Positions 51,879 through 59,535 of a stretch of DNA of 64,000 bases are shown here, in pieces (position 1 is the stretch's first letter; each line of letters opens with the position of its first letter). The translations under genes and the position numbers were made by a program. Source of the stretch: Acidobacteriota bacterium (GTDB lineage: Bacteria; Acidobacteriota; Holophagae; Thermotomaculales; Thermotomaculaceae); contig JAADGL010000029.1 in NCBI GenBank assembly GCA_013152385.1, positions 1 to 64,000 on the forward strand, given 5' to 3'. Under the pieces are notes generated by a model. It saw only the letters and a program-made list of their open reading frames with translations. It did no database searches and was not told the origin of the DNA.

Positions 51879-53960
51879 TTATTTTCCTTCCGGGAGTTTG
51901 ATTTTTACCGAAAATCCGGCTTCTTTCAGTACGGATTCCAGGTGGGGAATCAGTTCGGAACCGGCGATGGTAAGGCGGATTGTGCTGTTCTCAATTTCAA
52001 AACCGCTGACCATAGGCAGGTCGGAAAGAATGGCGCGGATATCCGAATGGCAGCGGGGACAATCGATTTCCGTGATTTGCAGCAGAAGGGTCAGCGGCTG
52101 AGTCCGCTGTTCCGGTAGCCCGGAAGGGATTCTGCGGAGGTAGGTGGTTTTTCCCAGGCTGTCGGCGATGCCGTTTCCGGTTTTCCATTTGTTCCGAAAC
52201 CGTTCCGGATCATAACCGTTTTGTTTCAGCATATCTTCGATTGTGTCCCCTTTGTCATGGCGGAGGATTTGAAAGCGATTGTCTCCGGTAACTTTCACAA
52301 AGAAAGTGTCCGGGGTTCCAAAGAGGTTGTGGGCATTGGCCATGGCATCCTGATAGGCGCCGGTGAGGAAAATTCCGAGATAGTAGGGTTCGTTTTTAAG
52401 CCGGTGAAATTTCAGGGTTTCCCGGGTGGAACTGATGTCTGCGAAACGGGTGATTTTCCCGTCCGAATCACAGGTGATGTCTGCCAGGACAGCAGATTCT
52501 CCCGGTACTTCCCGGAGCCGGTGGATAGGGGCGATGGGGAAAATCTGCCGGATAGCCCAGGCATCCGGAACAGAGCGGAAAATGGAAAAGTTGGTAACAT
52601 ATTTGGACGCAAGGAGGGAATCCAGTGTTTCCAGTTCTTCCGGGCGATGGTCCATTCTGGGAGCGAGTGCAGCCACTTTCCGGACAATGTTCCAGAAAAT
52701 CTGTTCACCCGCCGCCTTCTGTTTCAATGTCAGAACACCGACATTGAACAGGGTGTGGAGCTGTTCTTTCATGTGGATGGCATCGTGGAAGTATTCCACA
52801 AGATTGCGGGTGTTCAACAGTTCATAGGTTTCCATTAAATCCACCAGAAGCTTGTCTTCGCTTTCCATGCTTTTTTTCAGCGGCATGGGCTGGAACAGGG
52901 AATGCTTTTCCACCACATCCACAACCATCATGCTGTGGTAGGCGGTGATGGCCCGCCCGCTTTCGGTAAAAATTTCCGGTTCCGGTACTTCCTGCTGGTC
53001 ACAGACACCTTTCATATGGAAAATAAGGTTGTTTGCGTATTCGGTAACCGTGTAATTGATGCTGAATGCACCGGATGAACGGCTTCCGTCATAATCAATT
53101 CCCAGCCCCCCTCCGAAATCAACGATTTTCACCGGAACACCCATATGAAACAGTTCGGCGTAAATCATGCCGGCTTCTTCTGTCATTGCTTTAATTTTTC
53201 TGGAATGTGTGACCTGGGAGCCGATATGGGCATGGAGCATAATCAGCCGGTTCATGAGTCCGTGTTCCTTTAAAAATGCCACCGCTTCTACAATTTCAGA
53301 GGCGGTGAGCCCGAATTTTGCGAAATCACCACCGGATTCTTCCCATTTTCCGGTTCCCTTTGTGTGGAGCCGGGCCCGGATTCCGAGAAACGGCAGGTGT
53401 TCCGGTTTTGTTTTTTTTATCAGAGAAACAAAAATTTTCAGTTCTGAAAATTTTTCAATAACAAGAAAAACCCGTTTGATTTTCCCTGCCGCAGCAAGAA
53501 TCATTCCCATGTAGCTTTCATCTTTATAACCGTTGCAGACAATAGGGGTATTTCTGTTTGCCACAGACATTATCGCGGCCAGTTCCGCGATGGAACCGGC
53601 TTCCAGTCCGATTCCGCTTGATTCGCCTGCGGAAAGAATGGCTTCCACCACAGGAAAGGACGGGTTGGCTTTGACGGGATAAACCGGGGTGTAGTTTCCG
53701 GAATAATTGAATTCTTCCGTTGCCCGGCTGAAAGATGAGGTCAGTTTTGAAATGGAATAGTCCAGCATCTGAGGGAAATGAAACTTCAGTGGAGTGCATG
53801 CTCCCCGGTCTTTCACCTTCTGCACCAGTGAAAAAAGATCCAGCCGTACGGCTTTTTCTTTGCCGGGTGTGAGCCAGAGATGTCCGTTGTCGCCGCCGTG
53901 GAAAAAACCGGCACCCCAGTCGGAAATCCTGTAATACTGTTTGGCATCTTCCGTAATCAT
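51879..53960 (-). CDS. speA: biosynthetic arginine decarboxylase with C-terminal HMA-like domain
   Basis: 693 residues. The first ~610 match PLP-dependent SpeA, which makes agmatine from arginine: YSGNYTPVYPVKANPSFPVVEAI (PLP lysine), GIGLEAGSIAEL, MLHAHIGSQV, VDFGGGLGIDYDG, ESGRAITAYHS and DAWAIRQIFPIAPIHRLRE. After a short linker, residues about 622-690 fit a heavy-metal-associated fold: LLLQITEIDCPRCHSDIRAIL (C634-x-x-C637), FEIENSTIRLTIAG, and LESVLKEAGFSVKI, in the beta-alpha-beta-beta-alpha-beta order. The start at 53960 (MITEDAKQYYRISDWGAGFF) is preferred over 53999, because the promoter -10 lies between them. First gene of an operon with tatD and tcdA. Confidence 0.93.
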   Translation of the reverse strand: MITEDAKQYYRISDWGAGFFHGGDNGHLWLTPGKEKAVRLDLFSLVQKVKDRGACTPLKFHFPQMLDYSISKLTSSFSRATEEFNYSGNYTPVYPVKANPSFPVVEAILSAGESSGIGLEAGSIAELAAIMSVANRNTPIVCNGYKDESYMGMILAAAGKIKRVFLVIEKFSELKIFVSLIKKTKPEHLPFLGIRARLHTKGTGKWEESGGDFAKFGLTASEIVEAVAFLKEHGLMNRLIMLHAHIGSQVTHSRKIKAMTEEAGMIYAELFHMGVPVKIVDFGGGLGIDYDGSRSSGAFSINYTVTEYANNLIFHMKGVCDQQEVPEPEIFTESGRAITAYHSMMVVDVVEKHSLFQPMPLKKSMESEDKLLVDLMETYELLNTRNLVEYFHDAIHMKEQLHTLFNVGVLTLKQKAAGEQIFWNIVRKVAALAPRMDHRPEELETLDSLLASKYVTNFSIFRSVPDAWAIRQIFPIAPIHRLREVPGESAVLADITCDSDGKITRFADISSTRETLKFHRLKNEPYYLGIFLTGAYQDAMANAHNLFGTPDTFFVKVTGDNRFQILRHDKGDTIEDMLKQNGYDPERFRNKWKTGNGIADSLGKTTYLRRIPSGLPEQRTQPLTLLLQITEIDCPRCHSDIRAILSDLPMVSGFEIENSTIRLTIAGSELIPHLESVLKEAGFSVKIKLPEGK

Positions 53961-53969
53961 AGCTGTCCA

Positions 53970-53999
53970 ACTATAAACCAGTGGGAAAAGCAGGGTCAA
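53970..53999 (-). promoter_or_regulatory. promoter of speA, probably leaderless
   Basis: Minus strand: TTGACC (53999-53994), an 18-base spacer and TATAGT (53975-53970). The -10 box ends nine bases before the ATG at 53960, and no good ribosome site is visible. Confidence 0.5.
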
Positions 54000-54038
54000 G
54001 GAAAAAGAAAACCGGCAGCTTCAGTTTCCAGGTGCCGT

Positions 54039-54061
54039 CACCTGTTTTGACAAAACAGGTG
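54039..54061. promoter_or_regulatory. perfect 23-bp palindrome, candidate operator
   Basis: Two 11-base arms (CACCTGTTTTG and its exact complement) flank a single central A at 54050. The site ends 7 bases before the -35 box of the cytochrome promoter and is ~90 bases upstream of the speA transcription start. There is no T run, so it is more likely a dimeric regulator site than a terminator. Confidence 0.65.
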
Positions 54062-54068
54062 CCTCTAA

Positions 54069-54097
54069 TTGACAGATAATAATGAACATTATAATAT
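54069..54097 (+). promoter_or_regulatory. promoter of the cytochrome-porin operon
   Basis: A consensus TTGACA (54069-54074), a 17-base spacer and TAATAT (54092-54097). The start would be near 54104, giving a leader of ~117 bases before the cytochrome ATG. Confidence 0.6.
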
Positions 54098-54220
54098 GCT
54101 AATATTCACAAAGTTCTTGCGAATAACAAAAGAGGTTGTTATATTGCATATAAGGTCAACAGTGCGCGGTAAGATTTTTTCTATTAACTTCATGAACCGA
54201 AAACAAAAAATGGAGAGGTT

Positions 54221-55147
54221 ATGAAGGAGGCGAAACTATTTCTCATGACGGTGTTGGTATGCGCAGTGCCGCTTGCCTATGCCGGTGCGGGGGGGGATCT
54301 CGTCGGAGATAAGTCCTGTGCAGATTGTCATGGGGAGCTTGTGGCTTCATTTAACAATAGCTTCCACAGCACCTTTTTTAAAAAAGGTGACAAGTTTAAA
54401 TGCGAAGCATGCCACGGCCCCGGACAGGCCCATATGGACAATGAAGATCCGACACTGATTGCAGGCCCGGAAAATAATATGAAGAAGCTGGAACAGAATT
54501 GTCTGTCCTGCCATTCCAATGTATTGCACGGGCTGAAAGAAAAACATGTGATGGAATATGGGATCGGCTGTACCGATTGTCACAAAGTTCACCAGCCGGC
54601 TTATAAAGGATCGTTGAAAGAGTACGAAAGCCGGCTGTGTCTGAAATGCCATCAGGACGTGAAGGCAAAAATGTATCTGCCTTCCCACCATCCGGTGAAG
54701 GAAGGAAGAATGACCTGCATTGACTGCCATAAGTTTGACGGCTCGGAGGATGTGGCATCGGAAAATACCATGCCGGAGCGGGTAAATGAAACCTGCCTGT
54801 CCTGCCATCCTCAGTATCGCGGCCCGTTTGTATTTGAACATGCTCCGGTGGCAGAGAATTGTTTGATTTGTCATGATCCCCACGGCAGTGTGGCAAACAA
54901 TCTTCTGAAAGCAAATGAGCCGTTTTTGTGCCTGCAGTGTCATCAGATGCATTTTCATACCGCTTTGCCGGGTTATGAGGGGGACTTTGTTCCCCGGAAC
55001 CATCCGGACCGCGGCCCGTTTACGTCTACAATGACCGGTGCGAAACGGGGATTTTTAACCAAATGTACGCAGTGCCATACCATGATACACGGGTCCGACC
55101 TGCCGTCTGAGGCGCGGAGCGCTCAGGGCAAAGCATTGACCAGGTAA
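54221..55147 (+). CDS. periplasmic decaheme c-type cytochrome (MtrA/DmsE family)
   Basis: 308 residues with a signal peptide (ending AYA-GA) and ten CxxCH heme sites: CADCH, CEACH, CLSCH, CTDCH, CLKCH, CIDCH, CLSCH, CLICH, CLQCH and CTQCH. Size and heme count match MtrA, PioA and DmsE, which carry electrons across the periplasm into an outer-membrane barrel. GGAGAGGTT precedes the ATG. The matching barrel gene follows after 10 bases. Together they would pass electrons to or from an extracellular acceptor or donor; no outer-surface cytochrome gene (MtrC/OmcA) is in the window. Confidence 0.95.
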   Translation: MKEAKLFLMTVLVCAVPLAYAGAGGDLVGDKSCADCHGELVASFNNSFHSTFFKKGDKFKCEACHGPGQAHMDNEDPTLIAGPENNMKKLEQNCLSCHSNVLHGLKEKHVMEYGIGCTDCHKVHQPAYKGSLKEYESRLCLKCHQDVKAKMYLPSHHPVKEGRMTCIDCHKFDGSEDVASENTMPERVNETCLSCHPQYRGPFVFEHAPVAENCLICHDPHGSVANNLLKANEPFLCLQCHQMHFHTALPGYEGDFVPRNHPDRGPFTSTMTGAKRGFLTKCTQCHTMIHGSDLPSEARSAQGKALTR

Positions 55148-55157
55148 GGAGGAAAAC

Positions 55158-56873
55158 ATGAAGAAATTTGCGATTTTTCTGTTGGCCTGCCTGCCGTTGA
55201 TTGCCTGGCCGACAATGGCGGGAGACCATGTGGATGCGAATAATTATGTGGAAACCGGATTTCACGGCAGTGATATCAGTAAAGATCATAATCAGGTTTC
55301 CGAATATTCTCAGAGTAAAACACGGGTTCAGGGCCTGCTGAAAGTCCGGACGATAGATGCTTCCGGTGACTTGAAATACCGTCTGGATCTGGCATTGTTC
55401 AGCAATGATGATATGAAGATGAAACTGGTGATTCACAAGGGGAGTTGGTTTACCAGCACCACCAGCTACAACAAATTTCTCCACAAACTGGGGCATGACA
55501 CCCTGTCAAACCTCAGCTGGCGGGAGGCGGAAGACCGGGAAGGCACAATTCCGGCCCACAAAGAATTAACCCATGTGGACTACGATCCCACCCAGGATTA
55601 TTACAAGGTTTATGAGGATTTCCGGCAGGTATTTGATATCAGATTGAACACGGCAATGCCTTCGGATATTCAGGTGGGATTTCGGGCGCAGTCCCGTACC
55701 GGTTATCATCAGGTAATGCAGCTTTCCCACTGCGATACCTGCCACGTGCAGAGCAAAGCTGCCCGGGTGGATGAAAATGCCTACGATATCTGGGCAAAAT
55801 TCCATGCGAAAGTAAAAAAGTTTGATGTCAGCTACAAATATACTTATTCCAAATTCAACAACCAGGCTGATGAAACATCCTTTTACATTGATTTGCCGAG
55901 ACACCCTGCAACCGGTGGGGCCATTGACGAGTTCGGGAGCCGGACCCTTTTCGGCGGAGAAACCCTTCCTTCCGAATTTAACAATGACAACAGGAAATCC
56001 ACCCATGAGATTCACGTGGAGGGCGCGGTCAGCAGCCGGGATACTGTTGTGGCAGGTGCCAGTTATTCGGATCTGACCAATGAATTTACGAATCTGGATC
56101 TGACCACGTCTACCGGTTCTTTCCGCTGGTCCCATAAGTTTCGGACAAATTTCGTGGTGGATACTTTTCTGTCCTACTACACTATGGACAATGACGATGT
56201 GTTTGTTGACATTCCGGCGTGGCGGGACGGACGGCCCGGGGGCGGGCAGCCGTTGTCATGGACCCGGTATTCCGCATACAACCGGAATGTCTCTTATGTG
56301 AAACTCCGGGCACGCTACAAAATGGACGGTAATAACCGGTTTACATTCAGTTACCGCTATAAGCAGACAGACCGGGACAATGTGGTTGTGAATCTTGAAG
56401 ATGGTTCCACAGATACCAAGTCCAGCCTTTTTAAAGTCCGCTGGGACGGCCGGTTTGATGAACTGAGGGCAAATGTCGTAGCTTCTTTTGAATCCATCAA
56501 TCATCCCTTTGAAAACGCGCGGGGCATCAATGAAGCGCCTGCCGCCGCTTATACCCCGTTTCCGGACAACAGTGTAATTTATTATTTCCAGCGGCAGGTT
56601 ATCGGTGAAGCAAGCAACATGCCGTCCCAGGACCTGAATGTCCGGGGTAATCTCAGTTATCGTTTTTCGGATAAGGCATCATTTAATATGTATGCCGGTT
56701 TCCGCAGCGGTGAGAATAATGAGCTGAACACGTATACCATGAATATTACCGCAAGAACGGCGGGGACAAGTATGTTTTTTGTGCTGAATGAAAAAACAGT
56801 TTTGACAGTCGGCTACGATTACAGCTTCTCAAAGCAGAATGCTGTGTTTTCGGTGCCGGTCATGGATGGGTGA
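55158..56873 (+). CDS. MtrB/PioB-family outer-membrane porin, ending at an in-frame TGA
   Basis: A 571-residue N-terminal part of a beta-barrel that sheathes the decaheme cytochrome. It has a signal peptide (ending TMA-GD) and long amphipathic strands (RFTFSYRYKQTDRDNVVV..., LNVRGNLSYRFSDKASFNMYAGF). A CDTCH sequence (C192-C195-H196) could bind a heme or form a disulfide. The frame stops at TGA 56871-56873 (codon 572), but the same frame continues with barrel sequence to 57308. The total would be ~716 residues, the usual size of MtrB. AAGGAGGAAAAC precedes the ATG. Confidence 0.9.
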   Translation: MKKFAIFLLACLPLIAWPTMAGDHVDANNYVETGFHGSDISKDHNQVSEYSQSKTRVQGLLKVRTIDASGDLKYRLDLALFSNDDMKMKLVIHKGSWFTSTTSYNKFLHKLGHDTLSNLSWREAEDREGTIPAHKELTHVDYDPTQDYYKVYEDFRQVFDIRLNTAMPSDIQVGFRAQSRTGYHQVMQLSHCDTCHVQSKAARVDENAYDIWAKFHAKVKKFDVSYKYTYSKFNNQADETSFYIDLPRHPATGGAIDEFGSRTLFGGETLPSEFNNDNRKSTHEIHVEGAVSSRDTVVAGASYSDLTNEFTNLDLTTSTGSFRWSHKFRTNFVVDTFLSYYTMDNDDVFVDIPAWRDGRPGGGQPLSWTRYSAYNRNVSYVKLRARYKMDGNNRFTFSYRYKQTDRDNVVVNLEDGSTDTKSSLFKVRWDGRFDELRANVVASFESINHPFENARGINEAPAAAYTPFPDNSVIYYFQRQVIGEASNMPSQDLNVRGNLSYRFSDKASFNMYAGFRSGENNELNTYTMNITARTAGTSMFFVLNEKTVLTVGYDYSFSKQNAVFSVPVMDG

Positions 56874-57308
56874 GCGGGTCAAATCAACCCTGACGGTGTC
56901 GGGGGATGTATGCATTATGGCAGCGCAACCGATTTGACCACCAATTACAGCACGGTGAACAGTTATTTTTTCACCCTGGATTCCAGGCCTTTCCGGAACA
57001 TTGCCGTCTCTTTCAAAACCGCCGTTAACAATTCCAAAATGGGGTTTGACCCCCTGTCCGGCTGGGTAGGCCCTATGGACCGTATCCCAAAACTGGATTT
57101 TGACGGGTTCGCGGAGGTGAATTCATATTCCGACCTGGCTTCGGATTCTTATGAATTCGATCTGAATCTGAATTTCATCATCAACGATAATCTGTCTGTT
57201 CTGGCGGAAGCCAATTTTCAGAATTTTGACGATCATCAGCCCTATGTTTACGGGGACACTACCGGCCGGTGGTTTTACGGGAAACTTTCCCTTCGTTACA
57301 TTTTCTGA
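56874..57308 (+). CDS. C-terminal part of the MtrB/PioB-like porin, same frame after TGA
   Basis: Reading on from the in-frame TGA gives ~144 residues. A loop with Cys at codon 584 (GGCMHYGS) is followed by beta strands (SYFFTLDSRPFRNIAVSFKTAVNN, YEFDLNLNFIINDNLSVLAEANFQ) and the terminal strand WFYGKLSLRYIF, whose final Phe is the normal BAM signal. It could start alone only at ATG 56910, without a ribosome site, and lacks a signal peptide. So it belongs to the upstream gene, separated by nonsense mutation, error or recoding. Confidence 0.8.
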   Translation, partial: AGQINPDGVGGCMHYGSATDLTTNYSTVNSYFFTLDSRPFRNIAVSFKTAVNNSKMGFDPLSGWVGPMDRIPKLDFDGFAEVNSYSDLASDSYEFDLNLNFIINDNLSVLAEANFQNFDDHQPYVYGDTTGRWFYGKLSLRYIF

Positions 57309-57336
57309 TTCTTTTCCGTGTTGACCTTACAATGAA

Positions 57337-57366
57337 AACCGCCCGACTTTTGTCGGGCGGTTTTTT
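57337..57366. terminator. bidirectional intrinsic terminator
   Basis: An 11-bp stem (AACCGCCCGAC, 57337-57347, with 57352-57362), TTTT loop and T run. It ends the cytochrome-porin operon and can also end the convergent GntR-ABC operon. Confidence 0.92.
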
Positions 57367-57385
57367 GTACCTGCAAAGGTTCAGT

Positions 57386-58093
57386 TCAATAATTGCGAAA
57401 GTGGCGCAGCCGGTATAATCCCATTGCTCCGAAAAAAAGGCCAAGCTCCATTGCGGTAATAAGCGGCGTTTTATAGGTGTTCAGAAAGTCGGTAATATCA
57501 TTGAAAGGAATTGTAATTGAATAATGCTGAAGTGAAAGTGCCGTGACAACCGGGAGCAATCCGAAAACAAACAGCACGCCCAGTACAACGAGGAGGTTTG
57601 CCATATTTGAGCTGGTCCATTTCTGCAGCCAGAGGCTCAATGCCGCAAGGAGCAGGAACAGCGGCATGGTTTTGATAAAAGCGGCGGCATCCTGGAAAAG
57701 TGAATGAAATGTGGGCATTCCGGTAAATTGAAGAGATGGGGATATCAGCTTCAAAACCCCCGCAATTGTCCATATTCCGGCGCAGAGAACCAGGGTTATT
57801 ATGAGATAGACAATCATTAAGTAAATGAGTTTGCCGAAAAAAACTTCGAAACGGGATAGGGGCAACCGGGAAAAGAATTTCCCTTCACCGTTTCTGCCGC
57901 GGGAAAGAACGAAGAGTGGGCCGAGAAATCCAAGAAATTTTCCCAGATAAAACATCTGCAGATGGATGGTTCCGGATTTTCCCAGGACGAGCTGACCGGT
58001 TGTTAACAGAAGTATGATTGCGAAAAACACCAGTAAAAGCATCGTGGTGGCGTGTTGCTTATTTGTGAGATGTAATTTGATTATTTCAAACAT
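57386..58093 (-). CDS. ABC transporter permease of the GntR-linked operon
   Basis: 235 residues with six hydrophobic segments (ATTMLLLVFFAIILLLTTGQLVL, YLMIVYLIITLVLCAGIWTI, NLLVVLGVLFVFGLLPVV and others), a half-size ABC-2 type permease resembling YtrC/D-type subunits. AGGGAGGACAAA precedes the ATG at 58093. It follows the ATPase gene by 16 bases. The substrate is unknown; related YtrA-controlled systems respond to cell-envelope stress. Confidence 0.82.
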   Translation of the reverse strand: MFEIIKLHLTNKQHATTMLLLVFFAIILLLTTGQLVLGKSGTIHLQMFYLGKFLGFLGPLFVLSRGRNGEGKFFSRLPLSRFEVFFGKLIYLMIVYLIITLVLCAGIWTIAGVLKLISPSLQFTGMPTFHSLFQDAAAFIKTMPLFLLLAALSLWLQKWTSSNMANLLVVLGVLFVFGLLPVVTALSLQHYSITIPFNDITDFLNTYKTPLITAMELGLFFGAMGLYRLRHFRNY

Positions 58094-58109
58094 TTTGTCC
58101 TCCCTGTTT

Positions 58110-58982
58110 TTATGCAAATGCTTCAAAAACATCTTCAATGGAGGGGGTTTCCGGCTTGAATTTCATCCCCCGGGCCTGTAAATCCATTGTGGTTTTTTCC
58201 GGATGGTCACTTATGATCGCCGCATCTCCGATCAGCCGGCCTGCTTCTCCCTCGATTTTCACGTCCGGTAGTTTGCCGAAAACAAATTTCCGATATGTTG
58301 ACTGCATTTCCATCAGTCCTTTCCGCATCACAAGGCGTCCCTGTTTCAGAAACAGGGCTTCGTCGAACAGGTTGGCAATTTCATTGATGAGGTGAGTGGC
58401 AATGATAACAGTGGTTTCCCGCTCCGCTACAATCGACAGCAGGTTTTTGTAGAAATATTTTCGAACCACCGGGTCTGTAACCCCCAACGGTTCGTCAAGA
58501 AGCAGCAATTCCGGTTCCGGGCAGAGTGCCAGCGCCTGGAGTACCTGCATCCGCTGGCCGGTGGAAAGCGATTTGATGGGTTTTGTCCAGTCAAAATCCG
58601 ACATGCTGCGAATCCGGTTTTCCAGTTCAGTATCCCAGTTTTCATAAATTTTTCGATGGGAATTTACATAACTGTCTGCTGAAATCCCCGGAAACATCTC
58701 CGCAGGCGAAGCTACAGAAGTGATTTTCTGCAGAAATTGGTGGGTGTTTCCCGGAGTCATTACCTTTCCCCTGAAACGGACCTCTCCGGGCTTGTAAGCA
58801 AGAAGACCCAGTACGCAGTTCAGAAGTGTGGTTTTTCCTGCCCCGTTTCTGCCGAGAAGTGCGTAGATTTTCCCGCCCTCCAATGACAGTGAAAAATCTT
58901 CGAAGACAGTTGTTTTTCTGAAAAGCCCCCCGCTGTACGCATGGGTCAGCCCATTGATCTCCAGTAATATTTCACTGTTCAT
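58110..58982 (-). CDS. ABC transporter ATP-binding protein of the GntR-linked operon
   Basis: 290 residues. Walker A is GRNGAGKTT, the signature LSTGQRMQVLQAL, Walker B LLLLDEPLGVTDP, and the H loop IATHLINE. After the core a ~70-residue tail (RKFVFGKLPDVKIEGEAGRLIGDAAII...) ends with PSIEDVFEAFA. The start overlaps the regulator gene by 11 bases, so regulator, ATPase and permease are translated together. Confidence 0.9.
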   Translation of the reverse strand: MNSEILLEINGLTHAYSGGLFRKTTVFEDFSLSLEGGKIYALLGRNGAGKTTLLNCVLGLLAYKPGEVRFRGKVMTPGNTHQFLQKITSVASPAEMFPGISADSYVNSHRKIYENWDTELENRIRSMSDFDWTKPIKSLSTGQRMQVLQALALCPEPELLLLDEPLGVTDPVVRKYFYKNLLSIVAERETTVIIATHLINEIANLFDEALFLKQGRLVMRKGLMEMQSTYRKFVFGKLPDVKIEGEAGRLIGDAAIISDHPEKTTMDLQARGMKFKPETPSIEDVFEAFA

Positions 58983-59361
58983 CTTTTCCTCCGTTATATG
59001 CGATGTCTATTTTTTTCATCACTGTTTTTTTGGGGACATTCAGGGATCGTGCTGTTTGAACCAGATCCTGTATCTTGCCGTCAATAACTGTGTTGCCAAA
59101 CCCTTTCATGAATTCTTCCGGCGGATTTTTCGTTATAAATGCGCCGACACCTCTTTTCATCACGATAATGCCCTCCTTTTCCAGTTCCCGAAACGCCTTC
59201 CCTACCGTGTTGGGATTGATACTGAGGCGGACAGCCAGATCCCGAATGGACGGTACCGGAGATCCGCCGACAAGTTCTCCGGATACCACCCGCATTTTGA
59301 CCTGCCGGACAATCTGCCGGAAAATGGGAACCGGATTCTGTTCATCAATTGTAATAATCAC
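58972..59361 (-). CDS. GntR-family regulator, YtrA subfamily
   Basis: 129 residues. The winged-helix domain (about 10-75) has PIFRQIVRQVKMRVVSGEL, PSIRDLAVRLSINPNTVGKAFRELEKEGII and MKRGVGAFIT. The short (~50-residue) C-terminal helical part is that of YtrA-type members, which dimerise and usually repress their own ABC operon. The start is GTG at 59361, with GGGAGGG just upstream. A symmetric operator overlaps its promoter region at 59376-59409, indicating autoregulation. Confidence 0.92.
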   Translation of the reverse strand: MIITIDEQNPVPIFRQIVRQVKMRVVSGELVGGSPVPSIRDLAVRLSINPNTVGKAFRELEKEGIIVMKRGVGAFITKNPPEEFMKGFGNTVIDGKIQDLVQTARSLNVPKKTVMKKIDIAYNGGKDEQ

Positions 59362-59375
59362 CTTTTTCCCTCCCT

Positions 59376-59409
59376 GTACTACTGTACTATTTGCATAGTA
59401 CGGTGGTAC
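59376..59409. promoter_or_regulatory. nested symmetric operator for the GntR/YtrA regulator
   Basis: The core is two 7-base arms (GTACTAT, 59384-59390, and ATAGTAC, 59395-59401) around TTGC. Four bases outside each arm stands another GTAC (59376-59379 and 59406-59409), so symmetry spans 34 bp around the same centre. It lies 15 bases ahead of the GTG start. Confidence 0.75.
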
Positions 59410-59535
59410 GGTTGAAAATGTTTCAAAAAAAATTCAATTGTTGTTTTTCCTGTGATATAAGCAAACGGAAGGTAAATCCGTTCTCTGTTTGGCCGGGGGT
59501 TTCGGCAGAAGCAGGGATTCCCGAAAGGAGTGATT

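Noticed and set aside
54039-54061. Palindrome read as a terminator for speA or an upstream gene
   Set aside because: No T run on either strand and no gene ends there; both flanking genes start from this region.
56910-57308. Independent 132-residue gene after the porin
   Set aside because: It has no ribosome site or signal peptide, shares the porin frame and supplies the missing final strands of the barrel.
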